Positions 8,737 through 17,777 of a stretch of 64,000 nucleotides of DNA are shown here, piece after piece (position 1 is the first letter of the stretch; each line of letters begins with the position of its first letter). Position numbers and translations under genes: made by a program. The stretch comes from Saccharopolyspora kobensis. Its GTDB lineage: Bacteria > Actinomycetota > Actinomycetes > Mycobacteriales > Pseudonocardiaceae. The notes under the pieces were generated by a model. It was not told the origin of the DNA and ran no database searches. It saw nothing but the letters and a program-made list of their open reading frames with translations. The stretch covers positions 310,001 to 374,000 of the forward strand of contig NZ_FNVB01000009.1 in the NCBI RefSeq assembly GCF_900108315.1. Direction: 5' to 3'.

Positions 8737-8868
8737 AGGAGGTTCGCCGTCGGATCGCGGTTTCAAAGGAAACTTCGATCTTGGGCTTCGGAGATTCACA
8801 GCTTCCGCTGCGAATGTGGGGGCACGGCGGTCGGGCGGCTGGGGGTGCCCGAGTCGCCGGTGAAAAGT

Positions 8869-8903
8869 GGAAAGCGGGCTGAGTCGCGCTCAGCCCGCTT
8901 TCC
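8869..8903 (-). terminator. Strong hairpin terminator of the fab operon
   Basis: A perfect 15-bp stem (GGAAAGCGGGCTGAG and its complement) with loop TCGCG lies 13 bases past the fabF stop. It would work in both directions and may also end transcription from the NmrA-like gene to the left. Confidence 0.85.
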
Positions 8904-8915
8904 GGTTGCCTGCGG

Positions 8916-10160
8916 TCAGGCCTTGGCGAAGGCGAGGGCCACGTTGTGCCCGCCGAAGCCGAAGGCGTTGTTGATCGCGGCGGTCTGCTCCACGTGCCGC
9001 GGCTTGTCGGCGACCACGTCGAGCTCGACCTTCGGGTCCAGCTTCTCCAGGTTCCGGGTCGCCGGGATGACGCCGTGCTTCAGGGACAGGACCGTCACGA
9101 TGCTCTCCACCGCACCGGCGCCGCCGACCAGGTGGCCGAGCGAGCCCTTCGGGGCGGTCACCACGGCGCCGTCACCGATGGCCTGGCGCACCGAGTTGGC
9201 CTCTCCGACGTCACCGACCACGGTCGAGGTCGCGTGCGCGTTGACGTGCCCGATGTCCGACGGCTCCAGGCCGCCGCTGAGCAGCGCCTTGCGCATCGCC
9301 CCGATCTGGCCGCGACCGTCCGGGTGGCTGCCGGTGATGTGGTAGGCGTCGGACGTGATGCCCGTGCCCGCCAGCCGGGCGTAGATCCGCGCGCCGCGCG
9401 CCTTGGCGTGCTCCGCGCTCTCCAGCACGATCACCCCGGCGCCCTCGCCCATCACGAACCCGTCGCGGTCGACGTCGAACGGGCGCGATGCCCGGTCCGG
9501 GTCGTCGTTGCGGGTGCTCAGGGTCCGGGCCTGGGCGAAGCCGGCGATGGTGATCGGGTGGATGCAGGCCTCCGCACCACCGGCCACCACGACGTCCGCG
9601 TGCCCCTGCTGGATCATCTCGAAGCCCTTGGCCAGGCCTTCGGCGCCCGACGCGCAGGCCGACGCGGGGGAGTGCACCCCGGCGCGGGCCCGCAGGTCCA
9701 GGCTGACCATCGCGGCCGGGCCGTTGGGCATCAGCATCGGCACGGTCAGCGGCGAGACCTTCCGCAGCCCCTGGGACTCCAGCAGGTCGTCCTGCTGCAG
9801 CAGGGTCAGCGGACCCCCGATGCCGGTGCCCAGCGCCACGCCGAGCCGATCCGGGTCGACCGGCTCGGAATCGTCGGACGGCAGCTCGTAACCGGCGTCC
9901 GCCCACGCCTCGCGGGCGGCGATGACGGCGATCGCCTCGCAGCGGTCCATCCGGCGCAGCTGCACGCGCGGCAGGACGTCAGCGGGCTCCACCGCCAGCG
10001 GCGCACCGATCTTGGCGGGCAGCTCGAAGCGGTCGAGCCACTCCTCCTCGAGGCGCTTGATGCCGGTGGCGCCGTTCAGCAGTCCGTCCCAGGTGGACGC
10101 GACGTCGCCGCCCAGCGGCGTCGTCGCGCCCAGCCCGGTGATGACGACTTCGGTCGTCAT
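8916..10160 (-). CDS. fabF: Beta-ketoacyl-ACP synthase II (FabF/KasA-like)
   Basis: A 414-residue thiolase-fold condensing enzyme that elongates acyl-ACP with malonyl-ACP in type II fatty-acid synthesis. The catalytic triad is visible: Cys169 in SACASGAEG, His309 in NAHATST and His343 in KGSLGHLVGGAGAVES, with Lys338 just before. The C-terminal NAFGFGGHN glycine-rich motif is intact. The start ATG 10160 overlaps the stop of the acyl carrier protein gene by four bases. It is the last gene of fabD-fabH-acp-fabF, the order known from Streptomyces, and is followed at once by a strong terminator. Confidence 0.95.
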   Translation of the reverse strand: MTTEVVITGLGATTPLGGDVASTWDGLLNGATGIKRLEEEWLDRFELPAKIGAPLAVEPADVLPRVQLRRMDRCEAIAVIAAREAWADAGYELPSDDSEPVDPDRLGVALGTGIGGPLTLLQQDDLLESQGLRKVSPLTVPMLMPNGPAAMVSLDLRARAGVHSPASACASGAEGLAKGFEMIQQGHADVVVAGGAEACIHPITIAGFAQARTLSTRNDDPDRASRPFDVDRDGFVMGEGAGVIVLESAEHAKARGARIYARLAGTGITSDAYHITGSHPDGRGQIGAMRKALLSGGLEPSDIGHVNAHATSTVVGDVGEANSVRQAIGDGAVVTAPKGSLGHLVGGAGAVESIVTVLSLKHGVIPATRNLEKLDPKVELDVVADKPRHVEQTAAINNAFGFGGHNVALAFAKA

Positions 10161-10396
10161 GCGTTCTTGGTGATGTAGTCCACCGCATCACCGACGGTCT
10201 TGAGGTTGGCCAGCTCGTCGTCCGGGATCTTCACGCCGAACTTGTCCTCGGCCTGCACGGCGATCTCGACCATGGACAGGGAGTCGATGTCGAGGTCGTC
10301 GACGAAGGACTTGTCGACGGTCACGTCGGCGGCGTCGACACCGGCGACCTCTTCGACGATCCCGGCCAGACCCTTGGTGATTTCCTCGTTGGACAC
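10157..10396 (-). CDS. acpP: Acyl carrier protein
   Basis: A 79-residue acidic four-helix carrier. The 4'-phosphopantetheine attachment serine is Ser39 in DLDIDSLSMVEIA. It carries the growing chain between FabD, FabH and FabF. GTG 10396 is preferred because AGGAAGG lies seven bases upstream; an in-frame GTG at 10426 would encode that ribosome site inside the protein. It sits between fabH and fabF in the same operon and its stop overlaps the fabF start. Confidence 0.93.
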   Translation of the reverse strand: MSNEEITKGLAGIVEEVAGVDAADVTVDKSFVDDLDIDSLSMVEIAVQAEDKFGVKIPDDELANLKTVGDAVDYITKNA

Positions 10397-10457
10397 GGTG
10401 TTCCTTCCTGGTTCTTGCTTGCTCACCGCGGGCGTGCGGCCCGCGGCAGTTCTGGGG

Positions 10458-11438
10458 TCAGGGGCAGACGGCGACCTGGGCCGAGTACGACAGCCCGGCC
10501 CCGAAGCCCACCAGCAGCATCACGTCACCGCTGGAGATCTCCCCGGCTCCTCGCATGTGGTCGATGGCCAGCGGGATGGATGCCGACGAGGTGTTGCCGG
10601 AGTAGACGATGTCACGGGCGACCACGAGGTCGTCACGCGCACCCTGGCTCTGCAGCTTCCGGGCGATCGCCTCCACGATCCGCAGGTTCGCCTGGTGCGG
10701 CACCAGGACGTCCACATCGGACAGCTTCAGTCCGGCGGCCTCGACCGCGCGGGCCGCGACCGGGGCGATCTGGGTGGTCGCCCACCGGAAGACCGACTGG
10801 CCCTCCTGGTAGATGTACTTGCCCTCGCGCAGGTAGATGGTGTCGACCAGGTCGCCCGCGCTGCCCAGCACGCCGGGCCCGATCTCGGGCTCCTCGGCCG
10901 GACCGACGACCGCCGCACCCGCGCCGTCGGCGAAGATGATGCAGTTCCCGCGGTCCTCCCAGTCCAGCCACTCCTGGAACCGCTCGGAGCCGATGACCAG
11001 CACGTTCCGGGCCGAACCGGCGCGCACCGCGTCCGAGGCGACCGACAGCGCGTAGACGAACCCGGCGCAGGCCGCGTTGACGTCGAAGGCGCTCTGGGCC
11101 TTGATGCCGATCTGGTCGGAGACCTGGGCCGCGGCGTTCGGGATGCCGCCCGGCATGGTGCAGGTGGCCACGATGACCTGGTCGATGTCGCCGGGCGTCA
11201 GACCCGCGTCGGCCACCGCCTTGGCGCCGGCCTCGACCGCCATGCTGACCACGGTCTGGCTCTCGTCGCCGAGCCTGCGGTGGATGATCCCGACGCGCTG
11301 GCGGATCCACTCGTCGTTGGTGTCCACCAGCTTGGCCAGGTCGTCGTTGGTGACGATCCGGTTGCCCTGGGTGCTGCCGAAACCGAGCAGCCGGGTGCCC
11401 GCCGGAGTGGCGTTCTGGGCGATGCGGGGCTTGGTCAC
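10458..11438 (-). CDS. fabH: Beta-ketoacyl-ACP synthase III
   Basis: A 326-residue initiating condensing enzyme joining acyl-CoA starters to malonyl-ACP. Cys124 lies in DVNAACAGFVYAL, the His in HQANLRIVEAIA and the Asn in SGNTSSASIPLA complete the triad, and the C-terminal LLVGFGAGLSYSAQV is the usual family ending. GTG 11438 overlaps the fabD stop by four bases. Presence of fabH inside the cluster resembles Streptomyces rather than Mycobacterium tuberculosis, where fabH lies elsewhere. Starter choice (branched versus straight) cannot be judged from sequence alone. Confidence 0.95.
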   Translation of the reverse strand: MTKPRIAQNATPAGTRLLGFGSTQGNRIVTNDDLAKLVDTNDEWIRQRVGIIHRRLGDESQTVVSMAVEAGAKAVADAGLTPGDIDQVIVATCTMPGGIPNAAAQVSDQIGIKAQSAFDVNAACAGFVYALSVASDAVRAGSARNVLVIGSERFQEWLDWEDRGNCIIFADGAGAAVVGPAEEPEIGPGVLGSAGDLVDTIYLREGKYIYQEGQSVFRWATTQIAPVAARAVEAAGLKLSDVDVLVPHQANLRIVEAIARKLQSQGARDDLVVARDIVYSGNTSSASIPLAIDHMRGAGEISSGDVMLLVGFGAGLSYSAQVAVCP

Positions 11439-12355
11439 TCGTCGCTCCCGAGCAGTTCGGCGACCTTGTCCAGGTCGGCGGGGGTCTTCAGAGCGACGGT
11501 CTTGACGCCCTTGATTTCGCGGCGCACCAGGCCGCTGAGGGTGCCTGCGGGCGGAAGTTCCACGACGGCCTCGACACCGCGCTCGGCCAGCCCCGCCATG
11601 CAGCTGTCCCAGCGGACCGGGCTGGTCACCTGGGCGATCAGGCGGCGCACGATCTCGTCGGCGCCGGTGACCACCGCGCCGTCGGCGTTGGACAGCAGCG
11701 GCAGCTCGGCGTCGGTGGCGCTGATCTCCTCGGCGTGCTTGGCCAGGGCTTCCTGCGCGGGCGCCATGAAGCGGGTGTGGAAGGCGCCGGCGACCGGCAG
11801 CGGCCGGACGCGAGCACCGGCCGGCGGTTCGGCGGCGAGCTGCTCCAGCGCGGGCAGCCGACCGGCTGCGACGATCTGACCTGCACCGTTGCGGTTGGCC
11901 GGGTCCAGCCCGAGGTGTTCGAGGTGGGTCACCACGTCGGCGGTGTCGCCGCCGAGCACGGCGGACATGCCGGTGGGCTCCAGCGCGCACGCGGCGGCCA
12001 TCTCCCGGCCGCGGACCGCGGCCAGGGCCACCGCGTCGTCGGCGCTCAGCGAGCCCGCGACCGCCGCCGCGGCCAGCTCGCCGACGGAGTGCCCGGCGAC
12101 CGGGGTGCCTGCGGGCACGGTCACGCGGCGGCGCAGCTCCTCGGCGGCGATCAGCGACAGCGCCACCACCAGCGGCTGCGTGACCGCGGTGTCCTTGATC
12201 TCCTCGGCCTCGGCGGTCGTGCCGAGGCGGAGCAGGTCGAGGCCGGTCAGCTCGGACCAGGCGCCGAGTCGCTCGGCGACACCGTCCAGTTCGAGCCACG
12301 GGTTGAACATCCCCGGGGTCTGCGACCCCTGTCCGGGAGCTAGAAGCGCGATCAC
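11435..12355 (-). CDS. fabD: Malonyl-CoA:ACP transacylase
   Basis: A 306-residue acyltransferase that loads malonyl groups onto ACP. Hallmarks are the N-terminal LLAPGQGSQTPGM, nucleophile Ser90 in VAGHSVGEL and the catalytic-histidine region GAFHTRFM near residue 190. GTG 12355 is chosen because the family normally begins within a few residues of ALLAPGQGSQ; the ribosome site is weak and a TTG at 12421 is possible. It is the first gene of the fab operon, 195 bases downstream of the FasR-type activator on the same strand. Confidence 0.93.
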   Translation of the reverse strand: MIALLAPGQGSQTPGMFNPWLELDGVAERLGAWSELTGLDLLRLGTTAEAEEIKDTAVTQPLVVALSLIAAEELRRRVTVPAGTPVAGHSVGELAAAAVAGSLSADDAVALAAVRGREMAAACALEPTGMSAVLGGDTADVVTHLEHLGLDPANRNGAGQIVAAGRLPALEQLAAEPPAGARVRPLPVAGAFHTRFMAPAQEALAKHAEEISATDAELPLLSNADGAVVTGADEIVRRLIAQVTSPVRWDSCMAGLAERGVEAVVELPPAGTLSGLVRREIKGVKTVALKTPADLDKVAELLGSDE

Positions 12356-12550
12356 CCTTGCTACTGAACACGGCGGGGTGCGATCGGAGTGATGCCGAGA
12401 CGGACGAAGTCCGGCGCGCAAACTTGTGGGGTGTCTACAAGCGGTTCTGGAGCCGAGCTGGTCCGGACCGCGATTCGTTGTCGGCAGTGTCCGGTCGGTG
12501 ACTCATCGGTGAACAACGGTGGAGGCCTGGGACCAGGCACGACCGCCGCG

Positions 12551-13765
12551 TCACCAGAGGCCGCGCGCCTTGGCCAGCCTGCCGACCGCCAGGCCCACCC
12601 GCAGCACGTGCGCGTCCCGCGCGTTGGACGGGGTGCGGCCCGTGAGTTCCGCCACCCTGCGCAGCCGGTACCGGACGGTGTTGGGGTGCACGTAGAGCTG
12701 GCGGGCGCAGTTCTCCAGCACGCCGCCGACCTCCAGGTAGGTGTCGACGGTCTCCATCAGCGACCCGCCCGCGTCCACCAGCGGCAGCACGATCCGCTCG
12801 ACCAGCTGCCGCTCGGCCTCCGGATCGCCGGCCAGCGCCCGTTCGGGCAGCAGGTCGCCGGCCGGGACCGGGCGGGGCGCGGTCGGCCAGGCCGCCACGG
12901 CGCGCAGCGCGGACATCGCGTCCGCCGCCGAGCGGTGCGCCTCGGCCAGGTTCGACACGGTCGGCCCGACGACGACCGGGCCCTCGTCGAAGGCCTCGGC
13001 CAGCCGCGGCACCGCTTCTTCGTCGGAGCGCTCCTCGCCGGAGCTGCCGAAGACGACCACCAGCCGGGTGCCCTGGACGCCGAGCAGCACCGGGCAGCCG
13101 AGCCGCGCGGCGCGGCTGCGCACCTGGTAGACGATGGTGGGCGGATCGTCGGACGGCGCGTTGCCGACCAGCACGGTCGCCTCGGAGGAGGGCTCCCAGC
13201 CCAGCGCCGCGGCGCGGGACAGCAGGGATTCCTCGGCGTCGCCGCGCACGATCCCGTCGACCACCAGCGCTTCCAGCCGCGCGTCCCACGCGCCGCGAGC
13301 CTCCGCGGCGGCCGCGTAGGAGGTCGCCGCGGCGAAGGCGATCTCGCGGGTGTAGCGCAGGATCGACTCGGTCAGCATGGTGCGTTCGTGCTGCTCGTCG
13401 GCCAGTTCCGGGAGCTGCTGCTCGAACACGTCGATGGCGACCCGCACCAGTTCGAGGGTCTGCCGCAGGCTGACCCAGCGGGACAGGTCGCGCGGTGCGG
13501 CCCGGAACGCCTCGGCGGTCAACCGGATCGCCTCGGTCGGATCCTGGAGCCAGGCCACGAAGTTGGCCACGCCGGTCTGGGTCACCAGCAGCACGCTGGC
13601 GCGCTGGTCGGCGGGCATCCGGCGGAACCACGGCAGCCGCTGCTCCATCGCGCTGACGCTGGCCCCGGCCAGCCCGCCCGAACCGCGCTCCAGGCGGCGG
13701 AGCGTGGGCGCGGAGATCTGCCGCTGCGCACCGCTGTCCCGCTCACCTGCGCGTTCGGTACTCAT
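12551..13765 (-). CDS. fasR: PucR/CdaR-type regulator of fatty-acid synthesis (FasR-like)
   Basis: A 404-residue regulator with an N-terminal domain (~1-180), a middle GGDEF-like fold and a C-terminal PucR helix-turn-helix near residues 350-380 (LYVHPNTVRYRLRRVAELTG). Its position directly upstream of fabD on the same strand matches FasR of Streptomyces and M. tuberculosis (Rv2242), known to activate the fab operon and respond to long-chain acyl-CoA. Function is assigned from that synteny plus domain layout. In M. tuberculosis the same regulator also neighbours aceE, which here lies ~8 kb away. Confidence 0.88.
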   Translation of the reverse strand: MSTERAGERDSGAQRQISAPTLRRLERGSGGLAGASVSAMEQRLPWFRRMPADQRASVLLVTQTGVANFVAWLQDPTEAIRLTAEAFRAAPRDLSRWVSLRQTLELVRVAIDVFEQQLPELADEQHERTMLTESILRYTREIAFAAATSYAAAAEARGAWDARLEALVVDGIVRGDAEESLLSRAAALGWEPSSEATVLVGNAPSDDPPTIVYQVRSRAARLGCPVLLGVQGTRLVVVFGSSGEERSDEEAVPRLAEAFDEGPVVVGPTVSNLAEAHRSAADAMSALRAVAAWPTAPRPVPAGDLLPERALAGDPEAERQLVERIVLPLVDAGGSLMETVDTYLEVGGVLENCARQLYVHPNTVRYRLRRVAELTGRTPSNARDAHVLRVGLAVGRLAKARGLW

Positions 13766-13984
13766 GCTGTCAGAATCGCACGCCGCCGATCAGCCCAGTG
13801 CGGCCACCGGTCGGCGGTGCGCGCGGGCTCACAGTCCGAGCGGTGTTGACTCGGCGTGATTTGTCTTAATCCGTTCGAGTAACTAAATCGCCCGTTCGAG
13901 GCGGGCTTTCGGTTTGTCCCTCGGCCGAATAGCAGAAACGATCACCCATCAAACGTCTCCATTGGGCTTTTCCGAGGTGAAATC

Positions 13985-14716
13985 GTGGATACCTTGCAAA
14001 CGGGCTTGGCCCAGGCGTGGGCCAACATCGCCACATTCGTTCCCAAGCTCGCCATGTTCCTGGTCGTCCTGCTCATCGGCTGGCTGATCGCCAAGGCGGT
14101 CTCGAAGGCCATCCAGGTGGCCTTCGTGCGGCTCGGCTTCACCCGGCTGCTCAAGCGCGCCGGGCTGGCCGACATGGCGGCCAAGACGCAGGTCGACCTC
14201 GGCGGATTGCTGATCAAGGTCGTCTACTACTTCATCCTGCTGATCTTCCTGCAGCTCGCGCTCGGCGCGTTCGGCCCCAACCCGGTCAAGGACCTGATCG
14301 ACCAGATCGTCCTGTTCCTGCCGCGCGTGCTGGTCGCGATCGTGCTGGTGCTGGTGGCCGCCGCGGTGGGCCGCGTGGTCGGCGACCTGGTGCGCGGCGC
14401 GCTCGGCGGCCGCCCGGTCGGCGGCGTGCTGAGCAAGATCACCTTCGGTTTCATCGTGGCGCTCGGCGTGATCGCCGCGCTGAACCAGATGGGCATCGCG
14501 CTCACCGTGACCACCCCGATCCTGATCACCGTGCTGGCCACCGTCGGCGGCGTGATCGTGGTGGGCGTCGGCGGCGGGCTGATCGGGCCGATGCAGCAGC
14601 GCTGGGGCAAGTGGCTGTCCGGCGTGGAGAAGCAGTTCAGCACTCCCAACGGCACCAAGAACGGCGCGGAACCGACGGAGCAGGTCACCCCGAACACCGG
14701 AACCAGCGGGCTCTAG
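13985..14716 (+). CDS. MscS-like/TM-helix-repeat membrane protein
   Basis: A 243-residue protein with four clear transmembrane segments: residues ~20-38 (LAMFLVVLLIGWLIAKAV), 78-95 (VVYYFILLIFLQLAL), 115-135 (PRVLVAIVLVLVAAAVGRVV) and 150-200 (GFIVALGVIAALNQ and the glycine-rich TVGGVIVVGVGGGLIGPM). This is the 'TM helix repeat' form of the small-conductance mechanosensitive channel family, lacking the long cytoplasmic beta domain of true MscS. GTG 13985 has GAGGTG upstream. It is divergent from fasR and ends at a hairpin terminator. Channel activity is inferred from family. Confidence 0.8.
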   Translation: MDTLQTGLAQAWANIATFVPKLAMFLVVLLIGWLIAKAVSKAIQVAFVRLGFTRLLKRAGLADMAAKTQVDLGGLLIKVVYYFILLIFLQLALGAFGPNPVKDLIDQIVLFLPRVLVAIVLVLVAAAVGRVVGDLVRGALGGRPVGGVLSKITFGFIVALGVIAALNQMGIALTVTTPILITVLATVGGVIVVGVGGGLIGPMQQRWGKWLSGVEKQFSTPNGTKNGAEPTEQVTPNTGTSGL

Positions 14717-14777
14717 AAAAGCGGGAAGGCGCGCTGAACGGCTCCCGCGCGCGACGGATAGGGAAAACTCATTCGGT

Positions 14778-14815
14778 GGTCGAGGCTCACCCGTTGGGTG
14801 GGTCTCGACCATTTT
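14778..14815 (+). terminator. Hairpin terminator after the MscS-like gene
   Basis: Stem GGTCGAG / CTCGACC with an inner CACCC / GGGTG helix, directly followed by ATTTT, about 60 bases after the stop codon. Confidence 0.75.
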
Positions 14816-14882
14816 CACGCACTTGGCCGTGGTCGCCCGCATTCGATCGCGACACCATGAGGGAACGGATCAAGCCAGGAGA

Positions 14883-15782
14883 GTGATCAGGTTGGCATTG
14901 CCCCTCGTCTGGCTGGCGGACGCGCTGCGCTCGGTCGGACTGGCGGTGGTCGAAACCGATGGCTGGCGGGAACGCACCGCCTCCTCGGGACCGCAGCCGG
15001 CACCGGTCGGCGTGCTCGAGCACCACACCGCCACGCCCGCGTCCTACGAGAACCCAGCACCCAGCGTTCAGCTGTGCATCGACGGCCGTCCGGACCTCGC
15101 CGGTCCGCTCTGCCACGCGGTGATCGGCTTCGACGGGACGGTGCACGTGATCGCCGCGGGCCGCGCGAACCACGCGGGCGAGGCGAAGGCGTCCGGCCCG
15201 AATCCGGGAGGTGACGGCAACACGCTCTACGTCGGCTTCGAGTGGGACTACCAGGGCGTCGACCAGGGGCCGAGCCCGGAGCAGTACTCGGCGGCGCTGA
15301 AGGCGACCCGCGCGGTGCTCGAACACCTGGGCCGTCCGGCGGACGCCGCGCGCGGCCACAAGGAGACCAGCGTCACCGGCAAGATCGATCCCGGCCACGT
15401 GGACATGGACCGGTTCCGCGCCGACCTCGGGAACAAGGACCAGGAGGACCAGATGAACCCGGAACAGGACGCGATCCTGCGGCGGCTGGAGCACGAGCTG
15501 CTCGGCCCGCGCGGGCCGAACGGCGAGATCCAGGGCTGGCACACCGAGGTCGGACCGCGCACCATCGTCGCGATGCTCGTCGACCTGGTGAACACCGTGA
15601 TCGCCAAGGGGCAGGCGCCGGAGATCCCGCCGCAGACCGGTGCGGGCGACCCGGAGGCGATCAAGAAGGCGTTCCAGGCGCTGCCACCGGACCAGGCGGC
15701 ACCGCTGCTGGCCGAGCTGGTCCGCATCCAGCAGGACCGCCAGCTCACCCCGGAGCAGTACGCCGAGCGCGCTCAGCAGTAG
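14883..15782 (+). CDS. N-acetylmuramoyl-L-alanine amidase, endolysin-like
   Basis: About 299 residues. The N-terminal ~180 residues form an Amidase_2/PGRP-type zinc amidase: VGVLEHHTATPAS supplies the first zinc histidine, and RGHKETSVTGKIDPGHVDMDRF has the second histidine and the conserved end-of-domain pattern. The C-terminal part (PEQDAILRRLEHELLGPRG to EQYAERAQQ) resembles the short tail of actinophage lysins. There is no signal peptide, as in phage endolysins and unlike housekeeping amidases. The start is uncertain (GTG 14883 or TTG 14892, the latter better spaced from AGGAG). No other phage genes are nearby. Confidence 0.8.
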   Translation: MIRLALPLVWLADALRSVGLAVVETDGWRERTASSGPQPAPVGVLEHHTATPASYENPAPSVQLCIDGRPDLAGPLCHAVIGFDGTVHVIAAGRANHAGEAKASGPNPGGDGNTLYVGFEWDYQGVDQGPSPEQYSAALKATRAVLEHLGRPADAARGHKETSVTGKIDPGHVDMDRFRADLGNKDQEDQMNPEQDAILRRLEHELLGPRGPNGEIQGWHTEVGPRTIVAMLVDLVNTVIAKGQAPEIPPQTGAGDPEAIKKAFQALPPDQAAPLLAELVRIQQDRQLTPEQYAERAQQ

Positions 15783-15797
15783 CGGCAGCAGAACCCG

Positions 15798-15842
15798 GAG
15801 CCCCGCGCCACCGCACAGGTGTCGCGGGGCTCCCGCGTTCCG
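15798..15842 (+). terminator. Hairpin terminator after the amidase gene
   Basis: A 10-bp perfect stem GAGCCCCGCG / CGCGGGGCTC beginning 16 bases past the amidase stop codon. Confidence 0.75.
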
Positions 15843-15879
15843 GGCGGATCAGTTTCGGCGCGCTCTTCGCGGCGGGGCG

Positions 15880-16116
15880 TCAGGATTCGCGCGGGGCGCG
15901 GCGTCGGGCGGCGCGTTCGTCGCGGCGGTCCAGCAGGCGTTTGACCAGGGCCGGCTGCTGCTTCAAGGCCTCGGGCTCGTCCAGCAGGCGGTTCAGCCGC
16001 TGGTAGTAGCGGTTCGGGGAGAAGCCGAAGCGCTCCTGGATGACGCGTTCCTTGTTGCCCTGGTACTGCCAGTGCTCGAGCTCGAAGGCGAGGATCGCGT
16101 GATCGGTGTCGTTCAT
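15880..16116 (-). CDS. DUF3263 family protein
   Basis: A 78-residue helical protein matching actinobacterial DUF3263: FELEHWQYQGNKERVIQERF then GFSPNRYYQRLNRLLDEP. The pattern resembles a small helix-turn-helix DNA-binding protein (ERFGFSPNRYYQRLNRL) and ends in an arginine-rich tail, consistent with nucleic-acid binding. Its function is not established. The ATG follows GAGGGGGAC. It lies alone between the convergent amidase gene and an upstream MFS transporter. Confidence 0.85.
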   Translation of the reverse strand: MNDTDHAILAFELEHWQYQGNKERVIQERFGFSPNRYYQRLNRLLDEPEALKQQPALVKRLLDRRDERAARRRAPRES

Positions 16117-16199
16117 CCGGCGTCCCCCTCCTCGACGAGCTGCTGATCGAGTCTACCGGTAGGGGCACGCCTGTTCGATCGGCCGTCCGGAGGGGTCGG

Positions 16200-17420
16200 T
16201 CACACCGCCGATCTCGCGCGGAATCGCAGTCGCCGCATCGCGATCAGGTGCCCGGCCAGCGCCGTCCCGGCCAGCAGCGCCACCAGCCCGGACACGCCCG
16301 CCCAGCCGAACTGCGCGAAAGCCCGCACCCCGAGCCACGACCCGGCGCTGCCACCGAGGAACGCGCAGGTCATGTAGGCCGTGTTGAGCCTGCTGCGGAC
16401 CTCCGGGCGCAGCGCGTAGATCCGCACCTGGTTGGCGACCATGCCCGACTGCATCGCGACGTCGAGCACTAGCGTGCCGAGCACGAGCGCCGCCATCCCC
16501 GCGATCCCGCCGGAGGCGCCGCCGACGAGGACTGCGGCCGCGACGATCGCGCCGATCAGGCACACCAGGTTGACGGCGTCCGGCCCCCGCCGATCGGCCA
16601 GCCGACCGGCGATCGGGGTGCAGAACATGGTCGCCGCGCCGACCACCGCGAGCGCCCCGACCGCCGGCGCCCCGAGCCCGTAGGCCGGGCCGGTGAGCAG
16701 CAGCGCCACACCGGTCCAGACAGCGGTGAAACCGGCGAACACCATCGCCTGGTAGAAGCAGGAACGGCGCAGCTCGGGCTCGGTGCGCAGCAGCCGCAGC
16801 GATTCGCCGAGCAACGCCGGATAGCGCTGCGCCGACGGTGGTGCCGTGCGCGGCACCGCGAACGCCAGCACCCCGGCGACGATCAGGACGAGCACGGCGG
16901 CCACCAGGTACGGCGCCCGCCAACCGAGCCAGTCGCCGAGCAGGCCGCCGAACGCGCGGGACAGCAGCATCCCGCCGATCGACCCGCTCAGCAGCATCCC
17001 GATGACCGCGCCGCGCCGCTCCTCGCCGACCAGTCCCGCGGCCAGCGGGCTGACCAGCGGCGCGATCACGGTCGTGGTGCCGATCAAGGCGCTGGCGGCC
17101 ACGAGCGGCGGGAGCGCGGGAGCCACCGCGGCGGCCAGCAGGCCCAGGCCGGTGGCGACGAGCAAGCACGCGATCAGCGGCCGGTACGGCACCCGGTCGC
17201 CCAGCGGCACCAGCAGGAAGATCCCGACCGCGTAGCCGAGCTGCACGGCGGTGGCGACCAGCGCCGCGGCGTCGGGCGGGACGTCCAGCCCGACCGCGAC
17301 CAGCGGGCTGATCGCCTGCGGGAAGTAGATGTTGCCCACGCTGATCCCGCAGGTGAGCGACAGCAGCAGGACGAGGGGGCGGCTCATCCCGCGCGCAGGT
17401 TGTCGAGCAGGTTCGGTCAC
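16200..17420 (-). CDS. MFS transporter
   Basis: About 406 residues with twelve hydrophobic segments and the MFS loop motif PLGDRVPYRPL between helices 2 and 3 and AGRLADRRGPDAV between 8 and 9. Sequence such as GNIYFPQAISPLVA and LLSGSIGGMLLSRAFGG is typical of the drug:H+ antiporter / YnfM-like branch. The start is uncertain: GTG 17420 or ATG 17387, neither with a strong ribosome site. It is divergent from the FMN riboswitch and ribM. The substrate is unknown; nothing links it directly to flavin transport apart from adjacency. Confidence 0.85.
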   Translation of the reverse strand: MTEPARQPARGMSRPLVLLLSLTCGISVGNIYFPQAISPLVAVGLDVPPDAAALVATAVQLGYAVGIFLLVPLGDRVPYRPLIACLLVATGLGLLAAAVAPALPPLVAASALIGTTTVIAPLVSPLAAGLVGEERRGAVIGMLLSGSIGGMLLSRAFGGLLGDWLGWRAPYLVAAVLVLIVAGVLAFAVPRTAPPSAQRYPALLGESLRLLRTEPELRRSCFYQAMVFAGFTAVWTGVALLLTGPAYGLGAPAVGALAVVGAATMFCTPIAGRLADRRGPDAVNLVCLIGAIVAAAVLVGGASGGIAGMAALVLGTLVLDVAMQSGMVANQVRIYALRPEVRSRLNTAYMTCAFLGGSAGSWLGVRAFAQFGWAGVSGLVALLAGTALAGHLIAMRRLRFRARSAV

Positions 17421-17550
17421 CTGCGGAAGATCCAGCGCGCACCGGCGCTCGCGCAACCGGTTTTCGCACCGGCCGGTGGTGTGATGCGGCCCACGTCCGC
17501 ACCCGGGAACAGATCGACAGGCGCACGATGTTGCGCAGAACGAACGAAGT

Positions 17551-17686
17551 CGTGCGCTCCGGGGCTCGGTGAAAATCCGAACCGGCGGTGAAAGTCCGCG
17601 AACCGGCGCCTCCCGCAACGAGGTGTCGGCCGATCCGGTGGAATTCCGGTACCGACGGTGAAAGTCCGGATGAGAGGCAGCGCACG
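17551..17686 (+). promoter_or_regulatory. FMN riboswitch (RFN element)
   Basis: The conserved RFN core is readable: CGGTGAAAATCCGAACCGGC, then GGTGAAAGTCCGCGAACC, GGTGGAATTCCGGTACCG, ACGGTGAAAGTCCGGATG and AGAGGCAGC. The closing P1 helix is GTGCGC (17552-17557) with GCGCAC (17680-17685). Directly after it AGGGCG (17694-17699) can pair with CGCCCT (17722-17727), a candidate expression-platform hairpin. It sits upstream of ribM and should reduce its expression when FMN is plentiful. Confidence 0.93.
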
Positions 17687-17777
17687 GGTGGCCAGGGCGG
17701 AGCTGTAACCACAGCCGGCTGCGCCCTCGCGCTGCTCGCGTACCCCGGTGTGCACGTCGCCGGTGGGAGGAGCGGGC

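Noticed and set aside
8750-8800. Further copy of the A+T palindrome (GGTTTCAAAGGAAACTT)
   Set aside because: Only a 6-bp partial match to the core and no paired arm 10 nt away; likely chance.
13840-13880. Promoter with TTGACT near 13847 upstream of the MscS-like gene
   Set aside because: No -10 box at 16-18 bases could be found; the apparent TTAATC is only 14 bases away.
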